From CAYVJW01 sp964451885 (GTDB lineage: Bacteria > Patescibacteriota > Gracilibacteria > UBA4473): a stretch of DNA of 23,593 bases. Numbering within the stretch: position 1 is the stretch's first letter; each line of letters begins with the position of its first letter. The stretch covers positions 1 to 23,593 of the forward strand of contig CAYVJW010000013.1 of assembly GCA_964451885.1 (NCBI GenBank), written 5' to 3'. A program made the translations under genes and the position numbers. The notes below the pieces were generated by a model, which worked only from the letters and a program-made list of their open reading frames with translations, made no database searches and was not told the origin of the DNA. Shown piece by piece: positions 16,537 through 22,847 of the stretch.

Positions 16537-17235
16537 ATGAAAAAAATTCCCCAATTCTTTCATTCCGCATTCCGAATTCCCACTTCTGCCTTTGAATGGT
16601 TTTTGAACGCACTTTTCCCTCCCCAGTGTCTAATTTGTCGAAAAGAGGGGGACTATTTGTGTCAAAAGCATAATGATTTTCCTTATTCTCCTTCAAATGA
16701 GGTTCGTTTTAAGTATTTAGACAGAGTTATCGCATCAACAGCTTATTATCATCCTGTTGCACAAAAAACAGTAGAGTACTTTAAATTTAGGGGGTTTCGC
16801 GGTGTGGCAAAGATAATGGCATTAAAAATGGTACAATCCGTATCTAAGGATTTTTTTAAGGATGCTTTAATGGTGCCTGTTCCTCTACATTGGACAAGAC
16901 ATTTTTGGAGAGGGTTTAATCAAAGTGAAGTTTTAGCTCAGGAGATTCAGAAAGATATTCCTACTCTTGAGATTTCAAAATTATTAAAAAGAAACAAAAG
17001 AACGTTTCAACAAGCACAGCTTGGGAAAAGTGAGCGGCAAAAAAATCTTGCCAACGCTTTTGCATGGAGGGGAAAAGAGGCGATTTCCAAAAGAATAATT
17101 TTGATTGATGATGTGGTGGCTAGTGGAGCAACCTTGGATTCGGCAGCCGAAATTTTGAAGAAACAGGGAGCAAAAGAGGTTTATGCTCTTGTTTTTGCGA
17201 GAGGAGGATGGATACAAGAAATATGTAGTGCCTAA
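16537..17235 (+). CDS. comF: ComF-family phosphoribosyltransferase-like protein
   Basis: The protein has about 232 residues from the ATG at 16537; the frame is open back to 16426, which would overlap the previous gene. Starting near FLNALFPPQC is where family similarity begins, so a TTG around 16606 is also possible. The N-terminal zinc motif CLICRKEGDYLCQKH is followed by the PRTase fold: MVPVPLHWTRHFWRGFNQSEVLAQEI, KRTFQQAQLGKSERQKNLANAF, and the PRPP-binding loop IILIDDVVASGATLDSA at about 186-202. ComF proteins are needed for natural DNA uptake in several bacteria, probably acting on single-stranded DNA inside the cell. A clear terminator follows 12 bases after the stop. The first 20 residues come from a low-complexity spacer and may not belong to the fold. 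Confidence 0.88.
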   Translation: MKKIPQFFHSAFRIPTSAFEWFLNALFPPQCLICRKEGDYLCQKHNDFPYSPSNEVRFKYLDRVIASTAYYHPVAQKTVEYFKFRGFRGVAKIMALKMVQSVSKDFFKDALMVPVPLHWTRHFWRGFNQSEVLAQEIQKDIPTLEISKLLKRNKRTFQQAQLGKSERQKNLANAFAWRGKEAISKRIILIDDVVASGATLDSAAEILKKQGAKEVYALVFARGGWIQEICSA

Positions 17236-17246
17236 TTTTTTTGACG

Positions 17247-17278
17247 AGCCAGTAGGAATAAGCCTTGCTGGCTTTTTT
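17247..17278 (+). terminator. Rho-independent terminator after comF
   Basis: AGCCAG (17247-17252) pairs with CTGGCT (17268-17273), and an inner AGG/CCT extends the stem. Six T follow directly (17273-17278). This is the cleanest intrinsic terminator in the window and closes the rpsP-comF transcript. Confidence 0.85.
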
Positions 17279-17358
17279 AGTAGGAAGTCAGGGCTTGTTG
17301 TATTACGTACTCTCTAAGAGAATCCTTGGATAATAGAATTGCTACTATTTCGTTCATG

Positions 17359-17481
17359 TCAGAATTCCTCGTACGGTATTATAGAGATCTGACCTGGTAT
17401 CAAGATATGTCTTCTGTGGCTGATAGTATCCTTAATCCGAGAAACAGCCTTGATTTCTTCGGTGTTCATTATGAGATTCAT
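17359..17481 (-). CDS. Possible small protein, 40 aa, in the comF downstream gap
   Basis: A minus-strand frame from the ATG at 17481 to a TGA at 17359-17361 encodes a charged peptide (MNTEEIKAVSRIKDTISHRR, then ILIPGQISIIPYEEF). A second tiny frame starts at the overlapping TGACATG (ATG 17357-17355) and runs 26 codons to a TAA at 17277-17279 inside the comF terminator. The tight overlap and amino-acid make-up hint at a real pair or at one frameshifted gene. I recognise neither and see no convincing promoter. The gap from 17279 to 17566 holds nothing else visible. Confidence 0.25.
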   Translation of the reverse strand: MNLIMNTEEIKAVSRIKDTISHRRHILIPGQISIIPYEEF

Positions 17482-17566
17482 ATTTACAAAAAAATATAGT
17501 TTTTGCGTGCAAAAATTTTTCACTTAGCTACATTCTCTTTACTTAATTTTTAACTCTTTAAAAATC

Positions 17567-17860
17567 ATGGCTGACGAAAAAATTTATTGTGGAAATGGAA
17601 AATCGATCAAAACTCAATATGGAGATTTGATGAAATTAAGCTTCTCTGCTGAGGACTTGGGGAAATTACAAAGTAATCTAGAAAACGGATGGGTAAATAC
17701 CGTTTTAAAAGAACGTCGAGAGCCTTCAGAGAAAGGAATAACTCATTATTTGGAGGTAGATAAATGGAAACCAAATAACGAAGGAGGTGCCCCCACTTCT
17801 ACATCAAAACCGGCTGAAAGCAAAGCAACAGATGTTGGTGCTGAAGATTTGCCGTTTTAG
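17567..17860 (+). CDS. Small protein with SSB-like acidic C-terminal tip
   Basis: The protein has 97 residues. An ordered region of about 70 residues, probably mostly beta (KIYCGNGKSIKTQYGDLMKL, WVNTVLKERREPSEKGITHY, LEVDKWKP), is followed by a flexible Ser/Thr/Pro-rich linker (PTSTSKPAESKATD). It then ends ...GAEDLPF. That last motif closely resembles the DDxPF tip by which single-stranded DNA-binding proteins recruit repair and replication enzymes. The size and layout (compact domain, linker, acidic DLPF end) suggest a small nucleic-acid-associated protein. It lacks the recognisable OB-fold motifs of SSB, so the link rests on the tail alone. It is monocistronic, and the start at 17567 has no evident ribosome site. 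Confidence 0.7.
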   Translation: MADEKIYCGNGKSIKTQYGDLMKLSFSAEDLGKLQSNLENGWVNTVLKERREPSEKGITHYLEVDKWKPNNEGGAPTSTSKPAESKATDVGAEDLPF

Positions 17861-18001
17861 TATAACAAAAAAGGGATCAGAATCCCAAAGTTTATAGTGT
17901 TCAACCTGAAAAAGCTCTATTCCTTCTAAATCTACCTGAATCGTGGTCATATCATCTAATTGAAAAACTGGAACAATGCCGTTTTGGATTTCCCGATTCA
18001 T
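17804..18001 (-). CDS. Possible small protein (65 aa) or short RNA
   Basis: A strong minus-strand promoter (18037-18064) fires into this frame, with a leader of about 30 bases to the ATG at 18001. The first 48 residues look protein-like (IQNGIVPVFQLDDMTTIQVD, LEGIELFQVEHYKLW). The last 17 (KRQIFSTNICCFAFSRF) overlap the opposite gene and look like antisense. A hairpin with a T-run (17867-17886) falls inside the frame just before this tail. Either the gene is truncated, or the transcript is a short RNA of about 160 bases. No family recognised. Confidence 0.35.
   Translation of the reverse strand: MNREIQNGIVPVFQLDDMTTIQVDLEGIELFQVEHYKLWDSDPFFVILKRQIFSTNICCFAFSRF
17867..17886 (-). terminator. 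Possible minus-strand intrinsic terminator
   Basis: Read on the minus strand, GGGAT-TCTG-ATCCC is followed directly by six T. The stem is only five base pairs, so it is weak, but it lies about 145-165 bases downstream of the strong promoter at 18037-18064. It lies inside the open frame 17804-18001, after codon 39. Confidence 0.4.
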
Positions 18002-18036
18002 TTTTTAAGATCTTAGGACATAAATAAATTGTATTT

Positions 18037-18064
18037 TTTATACTAATAATTGCCTTTTTGTCAA
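18037..18064 (-). promoter_or_regulatory. Strong minus-strand promoter
   Basis: TTGACA (18064-18059) and TATAAA (18042-18037) with a 16-bp spacer, read on the minus strand. It precedes the small frame 17804-18001 and overlaps the point where the plus-strand truncated gene (18063-18572) begins to look coding. Confidence 0.65.
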
Positions 18065-18572
18065 GCAGGAATGCCTTCCTAACGTAGAAGGCGTAAAACA
18101 ATTTGAAAATCTCTATTCTCAGACTGAGCCTTGGGATGAAGAATATGAAGATGCTGTTGAATTTCTTGAAAACGATGATCCACGCCTACAACCAACGGCT
18201 GAAGACATGAGATTTATTGAGCAGTCTCAATTACTATTTGATACAAAAAGAATTCAGATTGGTGAAAGCAAAGAATATCCTGATTTTTTTGAACAAAATG
18301 GAGGTTTTGCTCTCGGAAAGACTCGAGAAGAAGCCCCTTGTATTGCTTATGTTCGAGTTTATTCTTCAGATGGAAGAGGGATGGATTGTCATAGTATGAT
18401 TAAATATTCGCTTGAAGGAGAACGTTTGTTTACAATCGAGGGATACTATGAGACTCAATTGCAATTTAATTATGAGGCAAGAAGAGCTCATATTTTTCAT
18501 GATCAAGGTGGAAAAATTTATCCAATAAGTGGAAAGATTCTAGATTCATTGAGTGCAATTTTCAGTGAATAA
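18063..18572 (+). pseudogene. 5'-truncated gene of unknown function
   Basis: The ATG at 18207 would give 121 residues, but the same frame is clearly coding further upstream. About 48 acidic, protein-like codons precede it (EGVKQFENLYSQTEPWDEEY, AVEFLENDDPRLQPTAED) back to about 18063, with an open frame to a TAA at 18021-18023. No ATG, GTG or TTG lies in that extension. Either the 5' end was lost where the minus-strand promoter now lies, or an unusual start is used. The downstream part has a plausible mixed alpha/beta pattern (CIAYVRVYSSDGRGMDCHSM, YYETQLQFNYEARRAHIFHD). I do not recognise the family. If the ATG at 18207 is used, a shortened protein may still be made. Confidence 0.5.
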
Positions 18573-18630
18573 TTTTTTTGGTTTATGCTGAAAAAATGAG
18601 ACAGCTATTGAACTACCAAAAAAAAAGATG

Positions 18631-18709
18631 GTGCTCCGGCTCGGTGGCTGCGTTTCCATCCCCCTCTCATCAAACCGTACGTGAGGTTTTCCCTCATACG
18701 GCTTTCCGA
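18631..18709 (-). mobile_element. Group II intron fragment (scar)
   Basis: Read on the minus strand, the segment contains GAAAGCCGTATGAGGGAAAA then CCTCACGTACGGTTTGATGA. This hairpin (18675-18701) is the motif that typically accompanies the reverse-transcriptase gene of bacterial group II introns, followed by a GC-rich GCCACCGAGCCGG stretch. Nothing recognisable as reverse transcriptase, domain V or intron ends is nearby, so only a scrap remains. It has higher GC than the AT-rich surroundings. The identification rests on memory of the motif. Confidence 0.55.
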
Positions 18710-18829
18710 AAATTCTTCATCTTTCAACAAAAATTTCTTCTCATGTTTGTCATTTTATAGAGTCCATATATATTTTTTCGGGAAAGAATTCATCTCGAAA
18801 AGTGATTTTGGCAAAGGCGTATTAGCGGC

Positions 18830-19057
18830 TCACAAAAACATTAGAAATTCTCCCCGAGTTATCTGAACATCCTGTCTAACAATCTTCAACAAAAGCCCCC
18901 TATCTAAATCTTCTCCTGGATGATTTGGTACCAAAGTTGTTCTTCCATCAACATGCTCAAAAAACATGTGACTCCCTTTTTGCCGTTTTAACTTAAAATC
19001 CATTTTCTTCAAAACCTTCACTAGCTGCTTTGCTGTCAATAAGGGAAGTTTTGACAT
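18830..19057 (-). CDS. hicA: HicA-family mRNA interferase toxin
   Basis: The protein has 75 residues, the normal HicA (YcfA) length. The double-stranded RNA-binding-like fold is visible in LPLLTAKQLVKVLKKMDFKL followed by RQKGSHMFFEHVDG, where the GSH histidine is the catalytic residue. The family ending VPNHPGEDLDRGLLLKIVRQ is present. HicA cleaves mRNA when free of its HicB antitoxin. The ATG at 19057 is one base beyond the hicB stop codon, so the pair is tightly coupled with antitoxin first. No truncation or lost residue is seen; the module looks intact. Confidence 0.9.
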   Translation of the reverse strand: MSKLPLLTAKQLVKVLKKMDFKLKRQKGSHMFFEHVDGRTTLVPNHPGEDLDRGLLLKIVRQDVQITRGEFLMFL

Positions 19058-19058
19058 T

Positions 19059-19268
19059 TTATACTGTTACTTGTTGCAAACTCAAAAACTGTGAAGACCT
19101 TTCAAAATTGTCTTTCTTTGCTTCTTTGTACAAAGCTATAGCTTCTTTTGTTCGTGCGATCAATTCATCATGCGCTTTTGCCTGAGTGCGACAACCAGGC
19201 AACTCCACCACACTAGAAATCAGATATCCATCCTCTCCTTCCTCTATAATGATTGTATATTTCTGCAT
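19059..19268 (-). CDS. hicB: HicB-family antitoxin
   Basis: The protein has about 69 residues from the ATG at 19268; in-frame ATGs at 19295 and 19280 would add 4-9 residues but lack family similarity. The partial RNase H-like fold is typical: QKYTIIIEEGEDGYLISSVV, then ELPGCRTQAKAHDELIARTK, then EAIALYKEAKK. It lacks a separate C-terminal DNA-binding domain, as in short HicB proteins, so autoregulation is uncertain. On the minus strand TTGATT and TATGTT, 16 bp apart, lie so close to 19268 that the message could be almost leaderless (speculative). It neutralises the HicA encoded next to it. Confidence 0.88.
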   Translation of the reverse strand: MQKYTIIIEEGEDGYLISSVVELPGCRTQAKAHDELIARTKEAIALYKEAKKDNFERSSQFLSLQQVTV

Positions 19269-19325
19269 GCCTCGGAACATAACATTTTCAAGCAAAAAAT
19301 CAAATTCTAATGGCTTCGACTGCTT

Positions 19326-19482
19326 AGGGTGAGAGATAAAATAACATGTTCAAGTTCGCTCAGATTTGCATTATATGGATTTATAAAAAATTGAGGAATA
19401 TTGTAATATTGTGAAAGTTTTTAGAAATTTAGATGATGTGAAGCTGTGATGAAATTGTTCAAGTTATTTTGTCTCTCGCCCT
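19326..19482. repeat. Palindromic element, AGGG family, copy 2 (157 bp)
   Basis: The end AGGGTGAGAGATAAAATAAC pairs with the right end GTTATTTTGTCTCTCGCCCT with a few G-T pairs, and the palindrome extends inward to the centre AATATTGTAATATT (19397-19410). The inner sequence (TTCGCTCAGATTTGC, ATGGATTTATAAAAAAT, TTTTTAGAAATTTA) is nearly the same as in the element at 21016. The centre resembles that at 11620. It lies upstream of hicB, separating it from the divergent gene at 19533. Nothing in it looks coding. Confidence 0.85.
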
Positions 19483-19532
19483 TACTAAAATGTTTAGATA
19501 TTAATTCATGATAGTAATACTAATCGAAGACC

Positions 19533-19823
19533 ATGAACGACCGAAGGGAGTCGAATGATGAAGAAAAGGGTAATGGATACTTTCGTTTTACTTTCGACGC
19601 AGAGTTTAGGACATACTATTTACGAAGACGAAAAGGAAGCCTTGAGGGCATTATTCATCGGGTTAAGCTCAAAGAGCTTGAGAATCAAAATCTTAAACCT
19701 CTGTTGTTTAATAAGGAAAAGGGAGAGATAGAATTGGATGTAAATCGACCAACTGCCGCCGGGAACAGTTTCCCGGCGGCACAAAAATTAAAGCTAAAAT
19801 TTATTCTAAGAGAAATAAATTAA
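19533..19823 (+). CDS. Small conserved paralog-family protein, intact copy
   Basis: The protein has 96 residues. The core GYFRFTFDAEFRTYYLRRRK...EGIIHR...LLFNKEKGEIEL recurs in a second, broken copy at 22848-23072, with close nucleotide similarity over the first 60 bases of the core. The core looks like a small beta-rich domain with a basic patch (YLRRRKGS). Downstream of the core this copy has about 25 extra residues, partly encoded by a perfect GC-rich hairpin (19755-19780) that the other copy lacks. The start ATG gives a polar N-terminus (NDRRESNDEEKGN) matching the broken copy's EERSNG. Family and role unknown. It lies between two copies of the AGGG palindromic element. Confidence 0.65.
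   Translation: MNDRRESNDEEKGNGYFRFTFDAEFRTYYLRRRKGSLEGIIHRVKLKELENQNLKPLLFNKEKGEIELDVNRPTAAGNSFPAAQKLKLKFILREIN
19755..19780. repeat. Perfect GC-rich hairpin inside a coding region
   Basis: GCCGCCGGGAA (19755-19765) and TTCCCGGCGGC (19770-19780) form an 11-bp perfect stem with loop CAGT. All but four of the stem bases are G or C in a region that is otherwise about two-thirds AT. It falls in the last third of the gene at 19533. No T-run follows, so it is probably not a simple terminator; an inserted REP-like hairpin is an alternative. Confidence 0.8.
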
Positions 19824-19869
19824 TTTTATAGTTTTAGTTTGTTCGAGGAGGAGATTGAAAACCAAGTAA

Positions 19870-20955
19870 ATGTTTTACAGATTATTATTGACAATTAAAA
19901 TTATAAAACGTAAAGTCTATAATGAGAAGTCTGCAAATTATTTTTTTAGAATGGTAGAACAAGTAAGATATGATGATAGACTACCAGAATCTACTAAAAC
20001 CTCATCAATATTCCAGAGAATTATTGGTTTATTTGTGAGGAAACCTATCATTGATAATCTTGAAATTTGTTATCAAGAAGAATGGGAAAAGTCCGCATTA
20101 GAAATTAAAGATTTAGTAAGGCAAGGGAAATATGATTTAGCTAAAAAGAAAACGATAGAAATTAATACTTCTGCTCCGTTTTTTCATGGATTATCTAGCA
20201 AAGATATTGAACAATTACTATTCAGTCTTAGACACAGTAATATTACAAATTTCAATAAAGATTCTAATAATTTAAGTATTTTTTTACAACAAGGTGGAAA
20301 TAATATTGTTACAATGGTTAATCAGATTTTAAGTGACTCTAATAATGATTCTTTTATGGGGCAGTTTCTCTACTTATACAATAAAATAAAACCACCTTTA
20401 AAAAAAAGAGAAAGTGAAAAAAATGATAATAAATCTTTGGTTTTTTATTTCCGTCATTATAGCGATATCATTGATCAAAATTATAGAGAAAGCTATGAAG
20501 CTCGTTGGCAAGGATGTGATTTGATAATATCTGCATTAATGATTTGTTTACTTAATGAATATGTCGAAATAGAATCTACAAAATATAATTCTGTAAAAAT
20601 TGTTTCACGTATTCCCAATAATTTCCCGAACTGGATTATCGAGTCATGTAAACATGTTGAGTACTGTAATGTTTCAGGAAATAAATTTAAAGAATTATGT
20701 GCAAATTCAAATACAAGTGTTATTTATCCGTCCAGTGGGAGTTTGGGGAACGATTGTTCTGTTCATGCAAGAGGATTGACATTTTATAATCAACCAAGCT
20801 GTTACAATGCTGTTCCATTAAATATTCTGTGGTCAAGTGGCGAGAACAGAACAGCTATGAATTTACCATGTAATATTATTGATTGTAGTCACAATATTTA
20901 TGGCGTGCAAAAAGAGATTTTAAATGTAGCACGATTGATGGAAGCAAGACTATAA
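19870..20955 (+). CDS. Unrecognised AT-rich protein, about 361 aa
   Basis: An open frame of 361 codons from the ATG at 19870; another in-frame ATG at 19951 (MVEQVRYDDRLPEST) may be the true start. An AGGAGG at about 19845 is too far away to serve either start cleanly. The middle is helical and polar (CYQEEWEKSALEIKDLVRQG). The C-terminal third is rich in Cys, Asn and Ser with possible beta strands (VIYPSSGSLGNDCSVHARGL, AVPLNILWSSGENRTAMNLP). There is no signal peptide, and no membrane helix is certain. I recognise no family. Codons are strongly AT-biased (many AAT, TTA, ATT), more so than in the housekeeping genes, which suggests recent acquisition. It sits between two copies of the same palindromic element. 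Confidence 0.75.
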   Translation: MFYRLLLTIKIIKRKVYNEKSANYFFRMVEQVRYDDRLPESTKTSSIFQRIIGLFVRKPIIDNLEICYQEEWEKSALEIKDLVRQGKYDLAKKKTIEINTSAPFFHGLSSKDIEQLLFSLRHSNITNFNKDSNNLSIFLQQGGNNIVTMVNQILSDSNNDSFMGQFLYLYNKIKPPLKKRESEKNDNKSLVFYFRHYSDIIDQNYRESYEARWQGCDLIISALMICLLNEYVEIESTKYNSVKIVSRIPNNFPNWIIESCKHVEYCNVSGNKFKELCANSNTSVIYPSSGSLGNDCSVHARGLTFYNQPSCYNAVPLNILWSSGENRTAMNLPCNIIDCSHNIYGVQKEILNVARLMEARL

Positions 20956-21015
20956 ACTCCTTATTCTTTCCTAAAAAATTAAAAAAGTGTTCTCAAGGAA
21001 AAAATCTAAAAAGTG

Positions 21016-21174
21016 AGGGTTTAACAAAAAATAAAGTACGCAGATTCGCTCAGATTTGCGTCAGATGGATTTATAAAAAATCGAGGAATATAAACATATT
21101 GTGAGACTTTTTTAGAAATTTATATGGCGTGAATATGAGATGAAAATGCGTAGTTTATTTTTTTGTTAAGCCCT
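21016..21174. repeat. Palindromic element, AGGG family, copy 3 (159 bp)
   Basis: The end AGGGTTTAACAAAAAATAAA pairs with the right end TTTATTTTTTTGTTAAGCCCT (minus its first base). The inner part is nearly identical to the copy at 19326, and the centre is AATAT-AAAC-ATATT (21087-21100). The outer arms differ in sequence from the other copies but remain self-complementary. It is in the same orientation as the copy at 19326. It lies 60 bases after the stop of the orphan gene and could act as its terminator. Confidence 0.85.
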
Positions 21175-21532
21175 GATTTAAATCATACCATGTTCTCAGC
21201 GAAGCGTGGCACATGTTTTTATTTGTTAAAACGCAAGGTTGCATAATAGTCATTTATCAAATGTAAGGATTGTATAACTTTCCTTTTCGAACGACGTGTT
21301 TTCGAATGGTTTCAAGGAATGTCCCTCTAGATGTAGAGAAACACGATTTTCCAATTTTTCAAAGATCTTCCAAAGGTTCTACAAAAAACTGAAATAAAGG
21401 CAAAAGATTTTTTACGCCTCAAAAAGCTAGACACTACAAACGAACCCAACCCACATTTACCCCAATTTTACCATAGTTTGTGTCGAAGCAGGTGTGCCTG
21501 AAGTTTTCTAAGTAAGAAGAATTTTTTGAGGG
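21175..21532. other. Intergenic region, no gene seen
   Basis: About 360 bases with stops in all frames and no repeat or RNA gene I can recognise. A short G-C rich word, CAGCGAAGCG, near 21197 and several homopolymer runs are the only features. It may be decayed coding DNA leading into the permease remnant at 21533. Confidence 0.5.
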
Positions 21533-21667
21533 ATGTTGAAAATGATGGAAGAAATACGGGCCACCTGGTTCGAAACGTTTGAATTTTTCAGTGGGATATC
21601 TTATTAGGGGATGATTTTCACAGGTCTTCTAATTGCTGTATATTTAGCTCCTTTGACATTGAAGTAA
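21533..21667 (+). pseudogene. Remnant of a membrane permease, interrupted by TAG
   Basis: From the ATG at 21533 the frame reads MMEEIRATWFETFEFFSGIS, meets TAG at 21605-21607, then continues in frame with GMIFTGLLIAVYLAPLTLK to TAA at 21665-21667. The order (amphipathic start, TW...E..., a small gap, then a hydrophobic helix GLLIAVYLAP) resembles the N-terminus of COG0701-type permeases, which often accompany arsenic or metal resistance genes. An arsenite transporter gene does follow directly. The similarity is weak and from memory; a decayed unrelated membrane gene is possible. Confidence 0.35.
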
Positions 21668-21731
21668 ATTGAAAAAGAAGATTCCCCTTTTTAGTAATTT
21701 TGATATATTTTTGGAGAATTTAAATTTAAAA

Positions 21732-22811
21732 ATGGGAGATAATAATAAATCAGAAGGGTTAAGCGTTTTCGAAAAACATCTATCATTGTGGGTGATTTTT
21801 TGCATTATCATTGGAGTTGCTATTGGGAAATTTATACCAATTATTCCTGATACTTTAAGCAAACTGGAATATGCGCATGTATCGATTCCAATTGCAATTT
21901 TGATTTGGTTGATGATTTATCCCATGATGCTGAAAGTCGATTTTTCAAGCATTTTAAGGGCTACAAAAGAACCAAAAGGACTTCTTATTACTTTGACAAC
22001 AAACTGGTTGATTAAGCCGTTTACAATGTTTCTTTTTGCCTTTTTGTTTTTCAAAATAATATTCGATTTTTTTATTCCTGAAGAATTAGCAACCGAATAC
22101 TTAGCAGGGGCAATTTTGCTTGGAGCAGCACCTTGTACGGCTATGGTTTTTGTTTGGAGCTATCTTACAAAAGGAAATGCATCTTATACCTTGGTTCAAA
22201 TAGCTATAAACGACCTTATTATTTTAATAGCTTTTACTCCAATAGTTATGTTTCTTTTGGGGATTAGTGATATACAAATACCTTATGACACGCTTCTTCT
22301 ATCCGTATTTTTATTTGTCATTATTCCATTTACAGCAGGCTTTCTTTCTCGGAAAAATATAATCAGGAAAAAAGGAATGGAATACTTTGAAAATAAATTT
22401 TTAACAAAATTCAAAAACATCACCATAATCGGACTCCTTCTAACTTTGATTATTATCTTTTCTTTTCAAGGAGGCATTATTTTAAATAATCCTTTGCATA
22501 TCTTTCTGATTGCAATACCTCTCATTATGCAAACTATTTTTGTATTCTTTATTGCCTATCTATGGGCGAAAGCATGGAAGATACCGCATAACATTGCCGC
22601 TCCCGCAGGAATGATAGGAGCCAGTAATTTTTTTGAGCTAGCCGTAGCGGTTTCAATTTCTCTCTTTGGATTAGCTTCTGGAGCTACTTTAGTAACAGTT
22701 GTTGGTGTGTTGGTAGAAGTTCCCGTAATGCTTGCTCTTGTTAAATTCGCGAATCATACGAAAAGCTGGTTCGATAAAGAAGTATTAGAACTTTATGGGA
22801 TTGATGACTAA
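21732..22811 (+). CDS. acr3: ACR3-family arsenite efflux transporter
   Basis: The protein has 359 residues from the ATG at 21732; an upstream in-frame TTG at 21669 would add 21 residues that do not match the family, and GGAGAA lies about 13 bases before the ATG. About ten membrane helices are visible. Family marks are LSLWVIFCIIIGVAIG at the start, IPIAILIWLMIYPMMLKVDF, the conserved Cys135 in GAAPCTAMVFVWSYLTKGNA that is required for transport, and SNFFELAVAVSISLFGLASG near the end. ACR3 (bile acid/arsenite BASS superfamily) exports As(III) across the membrane. No arsR or arsC is next to it, so its regulation is not evident. Confidence 0.93.
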   Translation: MGDNNKSEGLSVFEKHLSLWVIFCIIIGVAIGKFIPIIPDTLSKLEYAHVSIPIAILIWLMIYPMMLKVDFSSILRATKEPKGLLITLTTNWLIKPFTMFLFAFLFFKIIFDFFIPEELATEYLAGAILLGAAPCTAMVFVWSYLTKGNASYTLVQIAINDLIILIAFTPIVMFLLGISDIQIPYDTLLLSVFLFVIIPFTAGFLSRKNIIRKKGMEYFENKFLTKFKNITIIGLLLTLIIIFSFQGGIILNNPLHIFLIAIPLIMQTIFVFFIAYLWAKAWKIPHNIAAPAGMIGASNFFELAVAVSISLFGLASGATLVTVVGVLVEVPVMLALVKFANHTKSWFDKEVLELYGIDD

Positions 22812-22847
22812 ACGAAAAAAAAGATTTTTATCGGAAAAAATAGTTAG

